In this document: positions 19,633 to 28,455 of the stretch, piece after piece
Position numbering within the stretch: position 1 is the first letter of the stretch
Layout: each line of letters starts with the position of its first letter
From: Prevotella sp.
Lineage (GTDB): Bacteria > Bacteroidota > Bacteroidia > Bacteroidales > Bacteroidaceae
Direction of reading: 5' to 3'
Length of the DNA stretch: 54,803 nt
Assembly: GCA_017475265.1 (NCBI GenBank)
Contig: JAFVFY010000057.1
Span: 1-54,803, forward strand
The notes under the pieces: generated by a model
What the model saw: the letters and a program-made list of their open reading frames with translations, nothing else
What the model was told of the DNA's origin: nothing
Databases searched by the model: none
Position numbers and translations under genes: made by a program

Positions 19633-20544
19633 ATGAACAAGTTACCGAATATCACAGATAAGCACCAGAGAACTGTCTGGCTAAGGGCTTTCCACATCTG
19701 GCAGCACCGTCCACACAAGGTGGCCCCGCTCTCGGAAGTCATCCATGAGTGTGCGTCGTGCCACACGAGGTATCAAGGCAATTACTGTCCGCGTTGTGGT
19801 CAGTCGTCTGCCATTGGTCGCTTCTCCTTCAAGAAAGCATTCTTGCTGTTCCTCGATGTATGGGGAGTAGGCAACCGAAGCATGTTCCGCAGCATCCGTG
19901 ACCTGATGTTCCGTCCAGGCTTCATGATTCGCGACTATCTCAGCGGCATGCAGTCGGCTTATTTTCCTCCTTTCAAGATGTTCTTCCTGTTGACAGCCCT
20001 CTCGCTGCTTGTGCAAACCGGATTCGACCTCGGCCTTCATGAGGAAGAAAAGCAGGAAGTGGAGCAGGTAAAGCATAATTACACTGACGAGATTCCTATG
20101 GACAATGTCGAAAATCCTGAAGCAGTTGAACAAGTAAGTAAAATCTTCAAAATCAGCAGGAATTTTGGCTATGCGATGAATTCCCTGAGGGAGAAGAATC
20201 CAGCCATCTTTGCGCTCGTCACGCTGGTGCTCTTCTCTCTACCCCTGTATTATTTCATCCGTCACTCGCCCACCATTCCCAATCTCAGGTTCTCCGAGTT
20301 CATCGTGGCACTTATCTATACCGCCAATATGTACAGCATCTTCACGATAGCCGGATCGCTACTGAATTCCGAACTGCTCAAGTTACTTGCCGTGCTGATG
20401 ATATTCGTCACATTCAAGCAGCTCACCGGTTACACCAAGCGACGTATGCTCGGCTATGTGATACTGACCATCATCATCTCGGCAGCCTCACTCTCTCTCC
20501 TGGCTTTCGGCGGGGGCTCAATCGCATATCTTTTTACCAAATAA
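19633..20544 (+). CDS. DUF3667 membrane protein with zinc ribbon
   Basis: 303 residues. An N-terminal zinc ribbon, CASCHTRYQGNYCPRCGQ (about 41-58), is followed by three to five hydrophobic segments (MFFLLTALSLLV, FALVTLVLFSLPLYYF, FIVALIYTANMYSIF, VILTIIISAASLSLLAF). This is the DUF3667 layout. The family is membrane-bound and of unknown function. It lies seven bases after the lipoprotein and seven before the DUF4876 gene, so it is in the same operon, although I would not expect it in a TonB uptake locus. It has no signal peptide; the ribbon is presumably cytoplasmic. Confidence 0.8.
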   Translation: MNKLPNITDKHQRTVWLRAFHIWQHRPHKVAPLSEVIHECASCHTRYQGNYCPRCGQSSAIGRFSFKKAFLLFLDVWGVGNRSMFRSIRDLMFRPGFMIRDYLSGMQSAYFPPFKMFFLLTALSLLVQTGFDLGLHEEEKQEVEQVKHNYTDEIPMDNVENPEAVEQVSKIFKISRNFGYAMNSLREKNPAIFALVTLVLFSLPLYYFIRHSPTIPNLRFSEFIVALIYTANMYSIFTIAGSLLNSELLKLLAVLMIFVTFKQLTGYTKRRMLGYVILTIIISAASLSLLAFGGGSIAYLFTK

Positions 20545-20550
20545 TCATCA

Positions 20551-21813
20551 ATGAAGCGAAAGAATATGAAACAGAGTTTATTATTTATCATTTGTTCTTT
20601 GTTCTTTAGCCCCGCAGGGGCGCAGCACGACCAGAACGTAGACCAAATCATCATCAAGGAGATTTACTGCGGCGGCTGTCCCAAGGACGAGGGCAGCGAT
20701 GTGTTCCACATGGATAAGAGCATCATCCTCTACAATAACTGCCCAGAGCGCGTCGTAGCCACGAACCTGTGCATCGGCATGGCAACACCCTATAATGCCG
20801 AGGCGAATAACATCACCAGCATCTACGACAAAGACGGACAGCTGGTGTATGAGGATGAGGGATTCATTCCGGCGCAGAACGCCATCTGGTATTTTCCCTC
20901 CACGCTCGAAATCGAACCATTCTGCCAGGTGGTGGTAAACATTCACGGGGCCATCGACAACACCAAGACCTACTCACAGTCGGTGAACTATGCCTTTCCT
21001 ACCTACTACTGCATGTACGACCCAGAGAGCGGATATAACAACACCATGTACTACCCCACCCCATCTGACGTTATTCCAACTAGCCACTACCTGAAGACTG
21101 TGAAGTACGGAATGGCGAACTCATGGCCTCTGAGCACTACATCACCCGCACTGTTCATTTTCCAGACACAAGACATGTCACCCGTGGACTTTGCCAACAA
21201 TGCCGACAACCTCTGGTATGCTCCAGGCGTGGCGCAGACCCCCGTCTATTCCTGCGTGAAGGTTCCAGTTGAATGGATTATCGACGGCGTGGAGGTGTTC
21301 AACTCTGCCAAGAAAGAGAGCAGCATGAAACGCCTCACCGCCGACATCGATGCCGGCTATGTCTATCTGACGAACAGGCTGGGACACACGCTCTACCGCA
21401 ACGTCGACCAGGAGATGACCGAGGCCCTGCCTGAGAACGAGGGCAGGCTGGCATACGACTATGCCCTCGGTGTGGACGGCAGCACCGACCCCAGCGGCAT
21501 AGATGCCGAAGAGAGTCTCGTAAGAGGGGCTCACATCGTCTATCGCGATTACAATGACTCCAGTAACGACTTCCATGAACGCCAGCGCTGCTCACTGCGC
21601 GACTATATGCCGCTGATAGATGACCCGCAGCCGAAACCAATAAAAGGCGACGTGAACGGCGATGATGCCGTGGACGTTGCCGATATATCAGCCATTATCT
21701 CCGTTATGGCGGGCTCTGCCACCTACGAATATGCTGACGTAAACAATGATGGCACCGTAGACGTAGCCGACATTTCATCAGTAATCACTATCATGGCAGG
21801 GGACAACAAATAA
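20551..21813 (+). CDS. DUF4876 family secreted protein with dockerin-like tail
   Basis: 420 residues. The signal peptide ends AGAQ; its hydrophobic core SLLFIICSLFFS comes from five 7-bp repeat units. The main part begins IIIKEIYCGGCPKDEGSDVFHMDKS and matches DUF4876, a family seen beside TonB receptors in Bacteroidetes. The C-terminus carries two calcium-loop repeats, GDVNGDDAVDVADISAII and YADVNNDGTVDVADISSV, of dockerin type (D-x-N-x-D-x-x-x-D). It is likely exported to the surface together with the DUF6850 barrel encoded next. No cohesin is seen in this window. Confidence 0.75.
   Translation: MKRKNMKQSLLFIICSLFFSPAGAQHDQNVDQIIIKEIYCGGCPKDEGSDVFHMDKSIILYNNCPERVVATNLCIGMATPYNAEANNITSIYDKDGQLVYEDEGFIPAQNAIWYFPSTLEIEPFCQVVVNIHGAIDNTKTYSQSVNYAFPTYYCMYDPESGYNNTMYYPTPSDVIPTSHYLKTVKYGMANSWPLSTTSPALFIFQTQDMSPVDFANNADNLWYAPGVAQTPVYSCVKVPVEWIIDGVEVFNSAKKESSMKRLTADIDAGYVYLTNRLGHTLYRNVDQEMTEALPENEGRLAYDYALGVDGSTDPSGIDAEESLVRGAHIVYRDYNDSSNDFHERQRCSLRDYMPLIDDPQPKPIKGDVNGDDAVDVADISAIISVMAGSATYEYADVNNDGTVDVADISSVITIMAGDNK
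20577..20621 (+). repeat. 7-bp array in a signal peptide, followed by a GC palindrome
   Basis: Units TTTATTA, TTTATCA, TTTGTTC, TTTGTTC, TTTAGCC (20577-20611) overlap the perfect palindrome GCCCC-GCA-GGGGC (20609-20621). Read on the other strand, this is a palindrome with loop TGC, then CTAAAG, then GATAAAT-like units, the same order as at 37979-38043. Confidence 0.85.
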
Positions 21814-21815
21814 TA

Positions 21816-21885
21816 TTGGTTATTGTTTATTGGTTATTGATTATTGGTTATTGTTTATTGGTTATTGTTTATTGGTTATTGTTTA
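21816..21885 (+). repeat. 7-bp array, TTGGTTA/TTGTTTA family (10 units)
   Basis: Ten units, mainly alternating TTGGTTA and TTGTTTA, fill the gap between the DUF4876 and DUF6850 genes up to one base before the ATG. It is the inverse of the CAATAAA family at 13111 and 36550. Confidence 0.95.
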
Positions 21886-21886
21886 A

Positions 21887-23581
21887 ATGTATAGGAACAA
21901 GGTATTATTGACAGCGTTTCTCTTATGTATAGGCCTCATCGCCCATACAGCCGAACCAATACGTCCTTCTGTTCTTATATCAGAAAACACATTTCCTTCT
22001 GTCCATGACCCTTGGCTAGCTGGCAAGAACGCTGCCGCCCTCACCCGTTATGCCTTCGACAACATCGGTGTGGCGGAACTGTCGCTGACGAAAGGCAAGG
22101 GTGGCTTTGTCGATTTCAGCGACTCGCCCGATGCCCTCAGCGTCAATGCCTCTATAGCGTCTTTCTTCCGACTGAGCAATCGTGCCGTCGTCTTTGGTTC
22201 AATGAGCTACAACAACTTCTCCGGTGACGACATGGCGGGCTCTGCCTTCATCTCCCGCCACCTCCCCTTCGACATCGTCGAAGATTCCCTCACCAATACC
22301 GGCACCAAGCATCAGGACACCTACCACCTCACTGGCGGTCTGGGCATCGACATCCACAAAGGCTTCTCCCTCGGCGCCCGTCTGGACTACACCGCCGCCA
22401 ACTACGCCAAATACAAGGACCTGCGCCACAAGAACAAACTCATGGACCTTGACCTCACCGCAGGATTCTACCTACCCATCAGCTTGACTGACAGCATGGA
22501 ACTGAGCCTGGGAGCCAACTACCTCTACCACCGCACCACGGAGAGCTTGCAGTTCAGCACCTACGGCAAGAACGACAAGGTGTACAACTCACTCGTCTCC
22601 TACGCCAACTTCATGGGCCACGTGGAGCAGTTCGGCAATGTCGGCTACACGGACAAGAGCCGCGAGATGCCCCTCGTCAGCGACTACAACGGTGTGGGAG
22701 CACAAATCAATGCCCAACGGTTATTGGTTAATGGTTATTGGTTATTGGTCTACAACTCCTTCACCTACGCACACCGTCGTGGCTACTACGGCAGGAAGTC
22801 CCCCTACACCATCACCTACACAGGCCACGAGAGCGACCTCTACCACTACGATGCCCGTCTCTCCGTCTCCAGTCCGCGTGGGTCGAGGTTTTCCCTCGAC
22901 CTCTCCCTCTCGGCAGAGAACCTCCGCAACGATGCCTCCAACTACCGCGAGCTGCAGAACGAGCAGGGAGCCACCTACTACGAATACTACACGCCCGTAA
23001 AGACCGCCAACAAGCTTTGGACTGACGGCACCATCGCCTTCACGGCAGAATTGGGCAGCCTCCACATCCCTAACGGTCAACGGTCAATGGTCAATGGTCA
23101 ACGGTCAATGATTCCCGTCTGGATATTCAACGCTGGCCTTAACTGGCACCACCGCGAGCAAACCGCCTACGTCTATCCCTTCCGTCGTCATCAGGACATC
23201 AGGAGCACGGAACCCTTCGTCTCCGTTTGCCGTAACATCCTTGCAAGTCGGAAGAGCAACACCTTCTGGACATTAGCCCTCGACTTCTCCTTCCTCAAAG
23301 GCAGCGGCGAGCCTTTTGAGAACCTCACCTACCAGACACCCAGCGATAAACAGGAGCAACCGCCGACGATGGATGCCTACCTTTGGCGCGAGTACACATG
23401 GCTCACCGCTGCCCAGTACCACGTAGGCGGCTCAGTAGCCTATTCTTTCATCATGCCAAGAACCCATCTTCGCACTTTCATCCGTCTCAGCCTCAGCCAT
23501 CGCAAGGCCAACGAGACCAGCGAATACAGCCTTGGACGTGACTTCACCACCGGCTCGCTGACAATAGGATGCGCCTTCTAA
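21887..23581 (+). CDS. DUF6850 family outer-membrane beta-barrel protein
   Basis: 564 residues with a signal peptide (cleavage near HTAEP). The N-terminal part (SVHDPWLAGKNAAAL) and the following alternating beta strands fit the DUF6850 barrel family that accompanies DUF4876 and a TonB receptor; it ends LTIGCAF. Two 7-bp arrays lie in the coding sequence: four GGTTATT-type units at 22719-22746 (encoding RLLVNGYWLLV) and five GGTCAAT-type units at 23075-23109 (encoding NGQRSMVNGQRSM). Both are likely in loops or turns between strands. Ligand unknown; a joint role with the receptor at 15934 is inferred from the operon. Confidence 0.75.
   Translation: MYRNKVLLTAFLLCIGLIAHTAEPIRPSVLISENTFPSVHDPWLAGKNAAALTRYAFDNIGVAELSLTKGKGGFVDFSDSPDALSVNASIASFFRLSNRAVVFGSMSYNNFSGDDMAGSAFISRHLPFDIVEDSLTNTGTKHQDTYHLTGGLGIDIHKGFSLGARLDYTAANYAKYKDLRHKNKLMDLDLTAGFYLPISLTDSMELSLGANYLYHRTTESLQFSTYGKNDKVYNSLVSYANFMGHVEQFGNVGYTDKSREMPLVSDYNGVGAQINAQRLLVNGYWLLVYNSFTYAHRRGYYGRKSPYTITYTGHESDLYHYDARLSVSSPRGSRFSLDLSLSAENLRNDASNYRELQNEQGATYYEYYTPVKTANKLWTDGTIAFTAELGSLHIPNGQRSMVNGQRSMIPVWIFNAGLNWHHREQTAYVYPFRRHQDIRSTEPFVSVCRNILASRKSNTFWTLALDFSFLKGSGEPFENLTYQTPSDKQEQPPTMDAYLWREYTWLTAAQYHVGGSVAYSFIMPRTHLRTFIRLSLSHRKANETSEYSLGRDFTTGSLTIGCAF
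22719..23109 (+). repeat. Two in-gene 7-bp arrays in the DUF6850 gene
   Basis: 22719-22746: GGTTATT, GGTTAAT, GGTTATT, GGTTATT. 23075-23109: GGTCAAC, GGTCAAT, GGTCAAT, GGTCAAC, GGTCAAT. The intervening sequence is normal coding sequence. Confidence 0.9.
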
Positions 23582-23761
23582 GTAACTAAAGTTTCCCACC
23601 CCTGTTATACTGGCAATTCAAGGCATCAAAAGTTCTAGGAAGCCTTTGTTTATAGGCATTCCGGAACTTGGCAAGTTTATGTTAAACCCAAAGGCTTTGC
23701 TCACTCTCGCTGTAGTAAAATAAATGACGCGGTTTTTATTGCTGTTTCGAAAAAAAAATCG

Positions 23762-23769
23762 TAACTTTG
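23762..23769 (+). promoter_or_regulatory. -7 element of the ECF sigma operon
   Basis: TAACTTTG, 52 bases before the sigma start, fits TAnnTTTG. A TTG at 23739-23741 is 20 bases upstream but the -33 match is weak. The rest of the gap 23582-23761 shows no gene or repeat that I recognise. Confidence 0.5.
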
Positions 23770-23821
23770 CTTAGGAAAACGGTAACGCTGATTGTATATA
23801 GAGTAAAAGCAATGTGACAAG

Positions 23822-24304
23822 ATGATTGACAAACAAGAGTTTGAACGGATATTCAGGCAGCATTACGGAGCGATGTATCGACTGGCGGGAAGGCTGCTCG
23901 GCGATGATGCTGAGAGCAAGGACGTGGTGAGCGATGTGTTTGCCCAGCTGCTGGAGAGCACCGTTGACTTGAGAGCAGAGACCCTCAGGAACTACCTGCT
24001 GACGCTTACCCGTAACCGCTGTATCAATCTGCTGGTGCACAGGCAGAAGGCAAAGGCGGTCACGATAGACCTCCATCAAGAGGACGACACTCAGCAGGAA
24101 CAGCTTGAGGAGCTCTATCGCTACATCGACGAGCAACTGCCACCTCTCTCGCGCCAGATACTCCGCTTGCGCTACCATCAAGGGTTGAAGTATCGTGAGA
24201 TAGCCGATGAGCTGAAGGTGAGCGAGGTGACCGTCTATCATCATCTGTCACAATCTCTGAAACAAATGAAGGAACATTTTAACACGAAAGGTTATGGAAT
24301 CTAA
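23822..24304 (+). CDS. ECF-type RNA polymerase sigma-70 factor
   Basis: 160 residues. Region 2 is FERIFRQHYGAMYRLAGRLLGDDAESKDVVSDVFAQLLES and region 4 is LPPLSRQILRLRYHQGLKYREIADELKVSEVTVYHHLSQSL, the usual ECF pair without region 3. It overlaps the start of the anti-sigma gene by 11 bases, which points to coupled translation. With the DUF4974-type anti-sigma and the STN-containing receptor downstream, it forms a cell-surface signalling set that should switch on the receptor gene when ligand binds (established for FecIR-like systems; inferred here). Confidence 0.9.
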   Translation: MIDKQEFERIFRQHYGAMYRLAGRLLGDDAESKDVVSDVFAQLLESTVDLRAETLRNYLLTLTRNRCINLLVHRQKAKAVTIDLHQEDDTQQEQLEELYRYIDEQLPPLSRQILRLRYHQGLKYREIADELKVSEVTVYHHLSQSLKQMKEHFNTKGYGI

Positions 24305-24854
24305 CAATCAGAAACTGGAAGAACTCCTCAGGCAGATGTATGCCCAGGAGGATTTAATAAAGGATGATGACGAGCAGCTCGGACAGACCATCGACGAGGA
24401 GTGGCACAAGTTCGAGGCTCAGCATTTCCCTCCCAGGAAGCAGCACTCTTGGGGATGGATGCAGATAGCAGCAAGTATCGTTGGTGTGCTGATGCTCTCA
24501 GGCATAGCCTACGCTACTGTTCAGTTGATACGTTCTTCGGCAAGCGGGGACTCCCAGGCTCAGACAGAAGAAACGAGGAAAGACAGGCCCCATCAGAAGG
24601 CAACGCAAAAGGAGAAACAGGACACCCTGCAGATGAACCCTGTGGTCTTTGAAGACAAGGAACTGGGGAGCATTCTTGACGAGGTTGCTGCCTATTATCA
24701 TTGTGAGGTGGAGTATCAGAACAAGGAGGCCCGGCACATTCGCTTCTACTTCACTTGGGACAGGTCGCAGGGCATAGAAAGCGTCATTGAGACATTCAAC
24801 CGTTTCGAGCACATCAACATCCAGAAAGAGAACAAGAAACTGATTGTCAAATAA
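24294..24854 (+). CDS. Anti-sigma factor with DUF4974 domain
   Basis: 186 residues. A cytoplasmic acidic part (1-60) is followed by a single membrane segment (MQIAASIVGVLMLSGIAYATV, about 60-80) and a periplasmic C-terminus. The latter (GSILDEVAAYYHCEVEYQNKE to RFEHINIQKENKKLIV) is a DUF4974 domain, related to secretin/TonB short N-terminal domains. The FecR domain that usually stands between membrane segment and DUF4974 is absent, so this is a short form of the family (typical length is about 330). It should hold the ECF sigma factor at the membrane and receive the signal from the receptor's N-terminal domain. Confidence 0.85.
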   Translation: MESNNQKLEELLRQMYAQEDLIKDDDEQLGQTIDEEWHKFEAQHFPPRKQHSWGWMQIAASIVGVLMLSGIAYATVQLIRSSASGDSQAQTEETRKDRPHQKATQKEKQDTLQMNPVVFEDKELGSILDEVAAYYHCEVEYQNKEARHIRFYFTWDRSQGIESVIETFNRFEHINIQKENKKLIVK

Positions 24855-24872
24855 TTACAAAGCCATACAAAC

Positions 24873-27455
24873 ATGAAACAGCTATTATTATCTGCATTGC
24901 TTTGTGGCTTTGCACTATTCATAAATGCACAACAGTTACGTGCAGACGAGCATGGCTCGGAAACGACGATAACAAGAGACTATCATGACCTCTCGCTCTC
25001 GAAGGTACTGGAAGACCTGAATCAGGCTACGTCAGACAAGACCATCTACTTCATCTATGACGAGTTGGAGGACTTCACCGTGACCGCCCACTTCAGCAAG
25101 CTTTCTATCGAGGAAGCCGTTCGCGAGGTCATTGGGTTCTATCCCATGAAGGTCACCTACGAGAAAGACGCCATCTTCATAGAGTGTACTCAGAAGGAAA
25201 CAACCAAGGTCATGGGGCGTGTTGTCGATAGTCAAGGCCAGCCCATCGAATTTGCCAATATCTCCTTGTTGGAGGTTACCGACGGGGCCTTCATAAACGG
25301 CAGCGTGAGCAATGAGAATGGCGACTTTGTGATTCCCTGCCAAGCCCAGCGCGTAATAGTGAAACTGTCGTGTGTAGGCTATAAAGCCGAGACTCGTCAA
25401 GTCAGCGTGGGTGAGATAGGTGTCGTCACCATGCAGCCTGAGACCTACACCATCGATGGCGTAGAGGTAAAGGGAGAGATTCCGCAGTACAAGATGACAC
25501 ATGGTGGCATGAGTGTGGACATTCAGCACTCCCTGCTCCACGACGTCGGTAATGCCGATGACATGCTCTCGATGCTTCCTCTCATACAGGGGCGCGATGG
25601 CAAGTTCACCGTGCTTGCAAAAGGTGAGCCTGAGATTTACATCAACAATAAGAAGGTGCGCAACATGGACGAGCTGAAGCAGCTGAAATCATCGGACGTG
25701 AAGAGTGTGGACATCATTACTGCTCCTGGTGCACGCTACAATGCCGAGGTGAATGCTGTCATCCGCATCAAAACCCTGAAGCCTCAGGGAGAAGGGCTGA
25801 GCCTGATGGCCACCAGCCAGACGTGGAGAAACAACAAGTGGAACAACTACGACGATTTGACCCTGAAGTATCACGTAGCAGGTCTCGAGGCATTTGCCAA
25901 TGTGGCCTTCGACTGGAGCCACTACAGCGGTGACCAGGACATCGACCAGGAGCTGCACATCAGCAGGGACACGTTTAATATTCATGCCTTCGCACCTGTC
26001 AGAAGCCGATGGGCAGAGCTTTCCTACAAGGCTGGCCTGAGCTACGATTTCAACACAGACCACTCTGCCGGACTCAGTTTCTCGTCGCAAAAGCGTCTTT
26101 ATGAGCATTTCAATAATGACATGACGCAGCACTATCTGAAGAACGGGGCCTACTATGGCGACATCCTCCTGAAAACAAATATCAACAGGCCCGACAAGCC
26201 AGTAAGGGAACTGAACATGTACTATATTGGCAAGGTGGGACAGCTGGGCATCGACTTGAACGCTACATGGCTGCGACGTGACTCAGAAGACCAAATCGAA
26301 CAGCAGGAGTACAGCCACGAACTGGGTGACCGTCCCATCAACACCGTGAACTGGGAGAAGAACACGATGGCCGCTGCCAAGCTCATATTGTCTTACCCCA
26401 TCTGGAAAGGTGAGCTGAGCTTTGGCTCGGAGGCCACATCGACAGAGAGCCACGGTCACAACTACAACGAAGAGGACATCATACCAGAAGCCGACACAGA
26501 CACCGAAGAACAGAACATTGCAGGGTTTGCCGAATACAACCTGCAACTGGGACAATGGACGCTAAATGGTGGATTGCGCTATGAGCATGTGGCAAACGAC
26601 GTACATCAGTTCGGCCTCTACAAACCAGAGCTAAGCCGCAACTACAACGACTGGTTCCCCAGCCTCTCGGCAGCCTGGCAAAAGAACAAATGGGGCATAC
26701 AGCTGAGCTACAGCAAGCGCATCACACGACCACGCTACAACCTGCTGAGTTCCATCATCGTCTACGACAGCCGTATGCTATATGAAGGTGGAAACCCGCT
26801 GCTGCGTCCCTCAGTACGCCAGAGCATCGACCTGAGCATCACCTATTCATGGCTGAACTTCGTCACAGGTTTCACACGCGAGAACGACCTCATCAGCCAC
26901 ATCGGCAAAGTGTACGATGCAGAGAAGGAAATAGCCATCTTCCAGCCCATGAACTTCGACCACCAAGACCGCGTCTATGCCACCCTCGTAGCCTCTCCCA
27001 AGTTCGGCTTCTGGCAGCCCACCGCCACTTTGCACTATTACCAGCAGATGTTCGATGCAGAAGCATACGGCGCACCGATGAAACTCAACAAGCCCGAATT
27101 CAGCTTCAGCCTACAGAGCTGGTTCGTCATCAATCCCACCACGAAAGCGGTGCTACAGGCCAGCCATACCGGAAGTAACCATTGGGCATTCATGTATCGC
27201 AACAGCAGCTTCATACTGAATGCCCGCATACAGAAGACTTTCCTCAAAGGACAGCTTACGGTCTCTCTCTATGCCAACGACATCTTCCGCACCTACAAGA
27301 CCAAGTTAACCACCTATTACGAGATAGGCTCTACCCAACAAGACGACTACGGTTACACCCAGCAGGTAGGTCTCACGCTGAGCTACAACTTCAACGCCAC
27401 CCGCTCGAAGTATCGTGGTACAGGTGCAGGAAATGAGGAGAAGAGCCGATTCTGA
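24873..27455 (+). CDS. TonB-dependent-type receptor with N-terminal STN domain
   Basis: 860 residues. The signal peptide ends INAQ. Next comes an STN-like signalling domain (LSKVLEDLNQATSDKTIYFIYDELEDF, to about 108), a carboxypeptidase-regulatory-like domain (GRVVDSQGQPIEFANISLLE, about 115-195), a plug (about 200-300) and a barrel of the OMP_b-brl_3 type ending GLTLSYNFNATRSKYRG. It lacks a SusD partner. The STN domain matches the DUF4974 domain of the preceding anti-sigma in type, so this receptor probably both transports and signals. A hairpin follows its stop codon. Confidence 0.85.
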   Translation: MKQLLLSALLCGFALFINAQQLRADEHGSETTITRDYHDLSLSKVLEDLNQATSDKTIYFIYDELEDFTVTAHFSKLSIEEAVREVIGFYPMKVTYEKDAIFIECTQKETTKVMGRVVDSQGQPIEFANISLLEVTDGAFINGSVSNENGDFVIPCQAQRVIVKLSCVGYKAETRQVSVGEIGVVTMQPETYTIDGVEVKGEIPQYKMTHGGMSVDIQHSLLHDVGNADDMLSMLPLIQGRDGKFTVLAKGEPEIYINNKKVRNMDELKQLKSSDVKSVDIITAPGARYNAEVNAVIRIKTLKPQGEGLSLMATSQTWRNNKWNNYDDLTLKYHVAGLEAFANVAFDWSHYSGDQDIDQELHISRDTFNIHAFAPVRSRWAELSYKAGLSYDFNTDHSAGLSFSSQKRLYEHFNNDMTQHYLKNGAYYGDILLKTNINRPDKPVRELNMYYIGKVGQLGIDLNATWLRRDSEDQIEQQEYSHELGDRPINTVNWEKNTMAAAKLILSYPIWKGELSFGSEATSTESHGHNYNEEDIIPEADTDTEEQNIAGFAEYNLQLGQWTLNGGLRYEHVANDVHQFGLYKPELSRNYNDWFPSLSAAWQKNKWGIQLSYSKRITRPRYNLLSSIIVYDSRMLYEGGNPLLRPSVRQSIDLSITYSWLNFVTGFTRENDLISHIGKVYDAEKEIAIFQPMNFDHQDRVYATLVASPKFGFWQPTATLHYYQQMFDAEAYGAPMKLNKPEFSFSLQSWFVINPTTKAVLQASHTGSNHWAFMYRNSSFILNARIQKTFLKGQLTVSLYANDIFRTYKTKLTTYYEIGSTQQDDYGYTQQVGLTLSYNFNATRSKYRGTGAGNEEKSRF

Positions 27456-27460
27456 GAAAA

Positions 27461-27483
27461 GGAGAGAAAGCCTTTTTCTCTCC
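27461..27483 (+). terminator. Hairpin after the receptor gene
   Basis: GGAGAGAAA and TTTCTCTCC pair perfectly around a five-base loop, beginning five bases after the stop codon. No U-tract follows, so termination is uncertain. Confidence 0.45.
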
Positions 27484-27639
27484 AAGACAAAGCCGATTAG
27501 ATTCTTAAGTTGCGAATGGCTGCGAATTTGAAACGAATTATCATAATTTATTCCACAAATTGTCATCATTATTATTTAAATTTATGGTCAAAATTATGCG
27601 TATTATGGTAATTTGTTTCTAAAAACCGATTTGGGATAA

Positions 27640-27744
27640 ATGAGAATTCGCAAACTTATTTCAGTCAAACGTAATATAGCATCCAGCATTATTGGACACA
27701 TTAAACGACTGAGCTATGGCGTAGAAAGAAAGACCTTGAACTGA
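27640..27744 (+). CDS. Possible small basic peptide (34 residues)
   Basis: An ATG-initiated ORF lies in the 321-base gap 27456-27776. The product begins MRIRKLISVKRN, continues IASSIIGHIKRLSYGVERK, and is rich in Lys and Arg with an alternating hydrophobic face. GGGATA just upstream may aid initiation, and a hairpin terminator follows directly at 27747. No family is recognised. It could be a chance ORF; the strategic placement before a terminator is the only support. Confidence 0.3.
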   Translation: MRIRKLISVKRNIASSIIGHIKRLSYGVERKTLN

Positions 27745-27746
27745 GA

Positions 27747-27778
27747 AAGGGGAGTTTTCAGGTAAATTAAATCCCCTT
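27747..27778. terminator. Bidirectional hairpin between convergent units
   Basis: AAGGGGA (27747-27753) pairs with TCCCCTT (27772-27778), followed by ATTTTG on the plus strand and preceded by A-rich sequence. It touches the stop codon of the minus-strand DUF4923 gene. Confidence 0.5.
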
Positions 27779-28238
27779 ATTTTGTAAGTTCAAAGCCGAT
27801 ACGGGCACCGTCGGCACTTTTGGCGAGCTTGCTGACAGCTTGAACAGCGGCGGTGTTGCTGACCTTACCCTCTTTCTGAAGGATGTTAACCATCTGTGTG
27901 GAGTCAAACATCAGGCCCATTCCCTTCTGGGTCTTTGTTACATTGCCCTTGATGGTCTCAGTGGAGGTCTTGAGGGAGATTTCACCGTTCTGGGGGTTAT
28001 AAGTATATGTTCCGCTGAATGGGATGCCATTCACCTTCGCCGAGAACTTGTTACCAGCAAGGAATGAGAAAGAGGTGTTGCTACGATTGATGCCGATGCT
28101 GCTGTAGTTACTTGCCAGCGACGTATTAATGTTGGTAACAGCAGCCGTACCTCCTGCCTTTGCCAGAGCCTGTTCGGTAGTAAAGGCTGAACTTGGGGCG
28201 TTGTAGTTCCAGCTACCAAGGATGCCCATAATTTGCAA
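27777..28238 (-). CDS. DUF4923 family protein lacking its N-terminus
   Basis: 153 residues from a TTG (28238) or 150 from an ATG (28229). The sequence GSWNYNAPSSAFTTEQALAKAGG to AKSADGARIGFELTK matches the body of DUF4923, a secreted family of about 190-210 residues in Bacteroidales as I recall. The normal signal peptide and about 40 N-terminal residues are missing: directly upstream lies a dispersed repeat (28253-28356) instead of coding sequence. Without a signal peptide the product would stay in the cytoplasm, so the gene is probably non-functional. No promoter is visible for it. Confidence 0.65.
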   Translation of the reverse strand: MQIMGILGSWNYNAPSSAFTTEQALAKAGGTAAVTNINTSLASNYSSIGINRSNTSFSFLAGNKFSAKVNGIPFSGTYTYNPQNGEISLKTSTETIKGNVTKTQKGMGLMFDSTQMVNILQKEGKVSNTAAVQAVSKLAKSADGARIGFELTK

Positions 28239-28252
28239 TTAATTTTAATTTT

Positions 28253-28356
28253 AGCCTGAATTATACATGAGAATTACGGGCGCCAAGAATCTTCACACTC
28301 TTGCTTAGGCAAGCGTCCCTTTGGGCCGAGCGACCACGAATTAAACACAAATTATT
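28253..28356 (+). repeat. Dispersed composite repeat, partial relative of the MITE at 1199
   Basis: CCTGAATTATACATGAGAATTACG (24 of the bases, one mismatch to 1199-1222) opens it; ACCACGAATTAAACACAAATTATTCAA (28330-28356) repeats 1260-1286 closely. Between them lies CTTGC-TTAG-GCAAG plus GCGTCCCTTTGGGCCGAGCGA, which recurs in similar form at 41186-41216. The far inverted repeat is missing. Confidence 0.75.
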
Positions 28357-28424
28357 CAAGCATGAAACTTTGTTAAAAGAGAGTAAAACGACAAAATATT
28401 TATAAATATTTCGGCTTTTATTCT

Positions 28425-28432
28425 TACCTTTG
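28425..28432 (+). promoter_or_regulatory. -7 element of metA
   Basis: TACCTTTG, 23 bases before the start codon, fits TAnnTTTG. No strong -33 TTTG is visible; the upstream is AT-rich. Confidence 0.55.
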
Positions 28433-28455
28433 CATCTCGCTTAAAATCCCAATAA

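Noticed and set aside
21650-21800. Cellulosome dockerin
   Set aside because: The calcium-loop repeats resemble dockerins, but there is no cohesin or scaffoldin in the window and such tails are common in Prevotella without cellulosomes, so only 'dockerin-like' is used.
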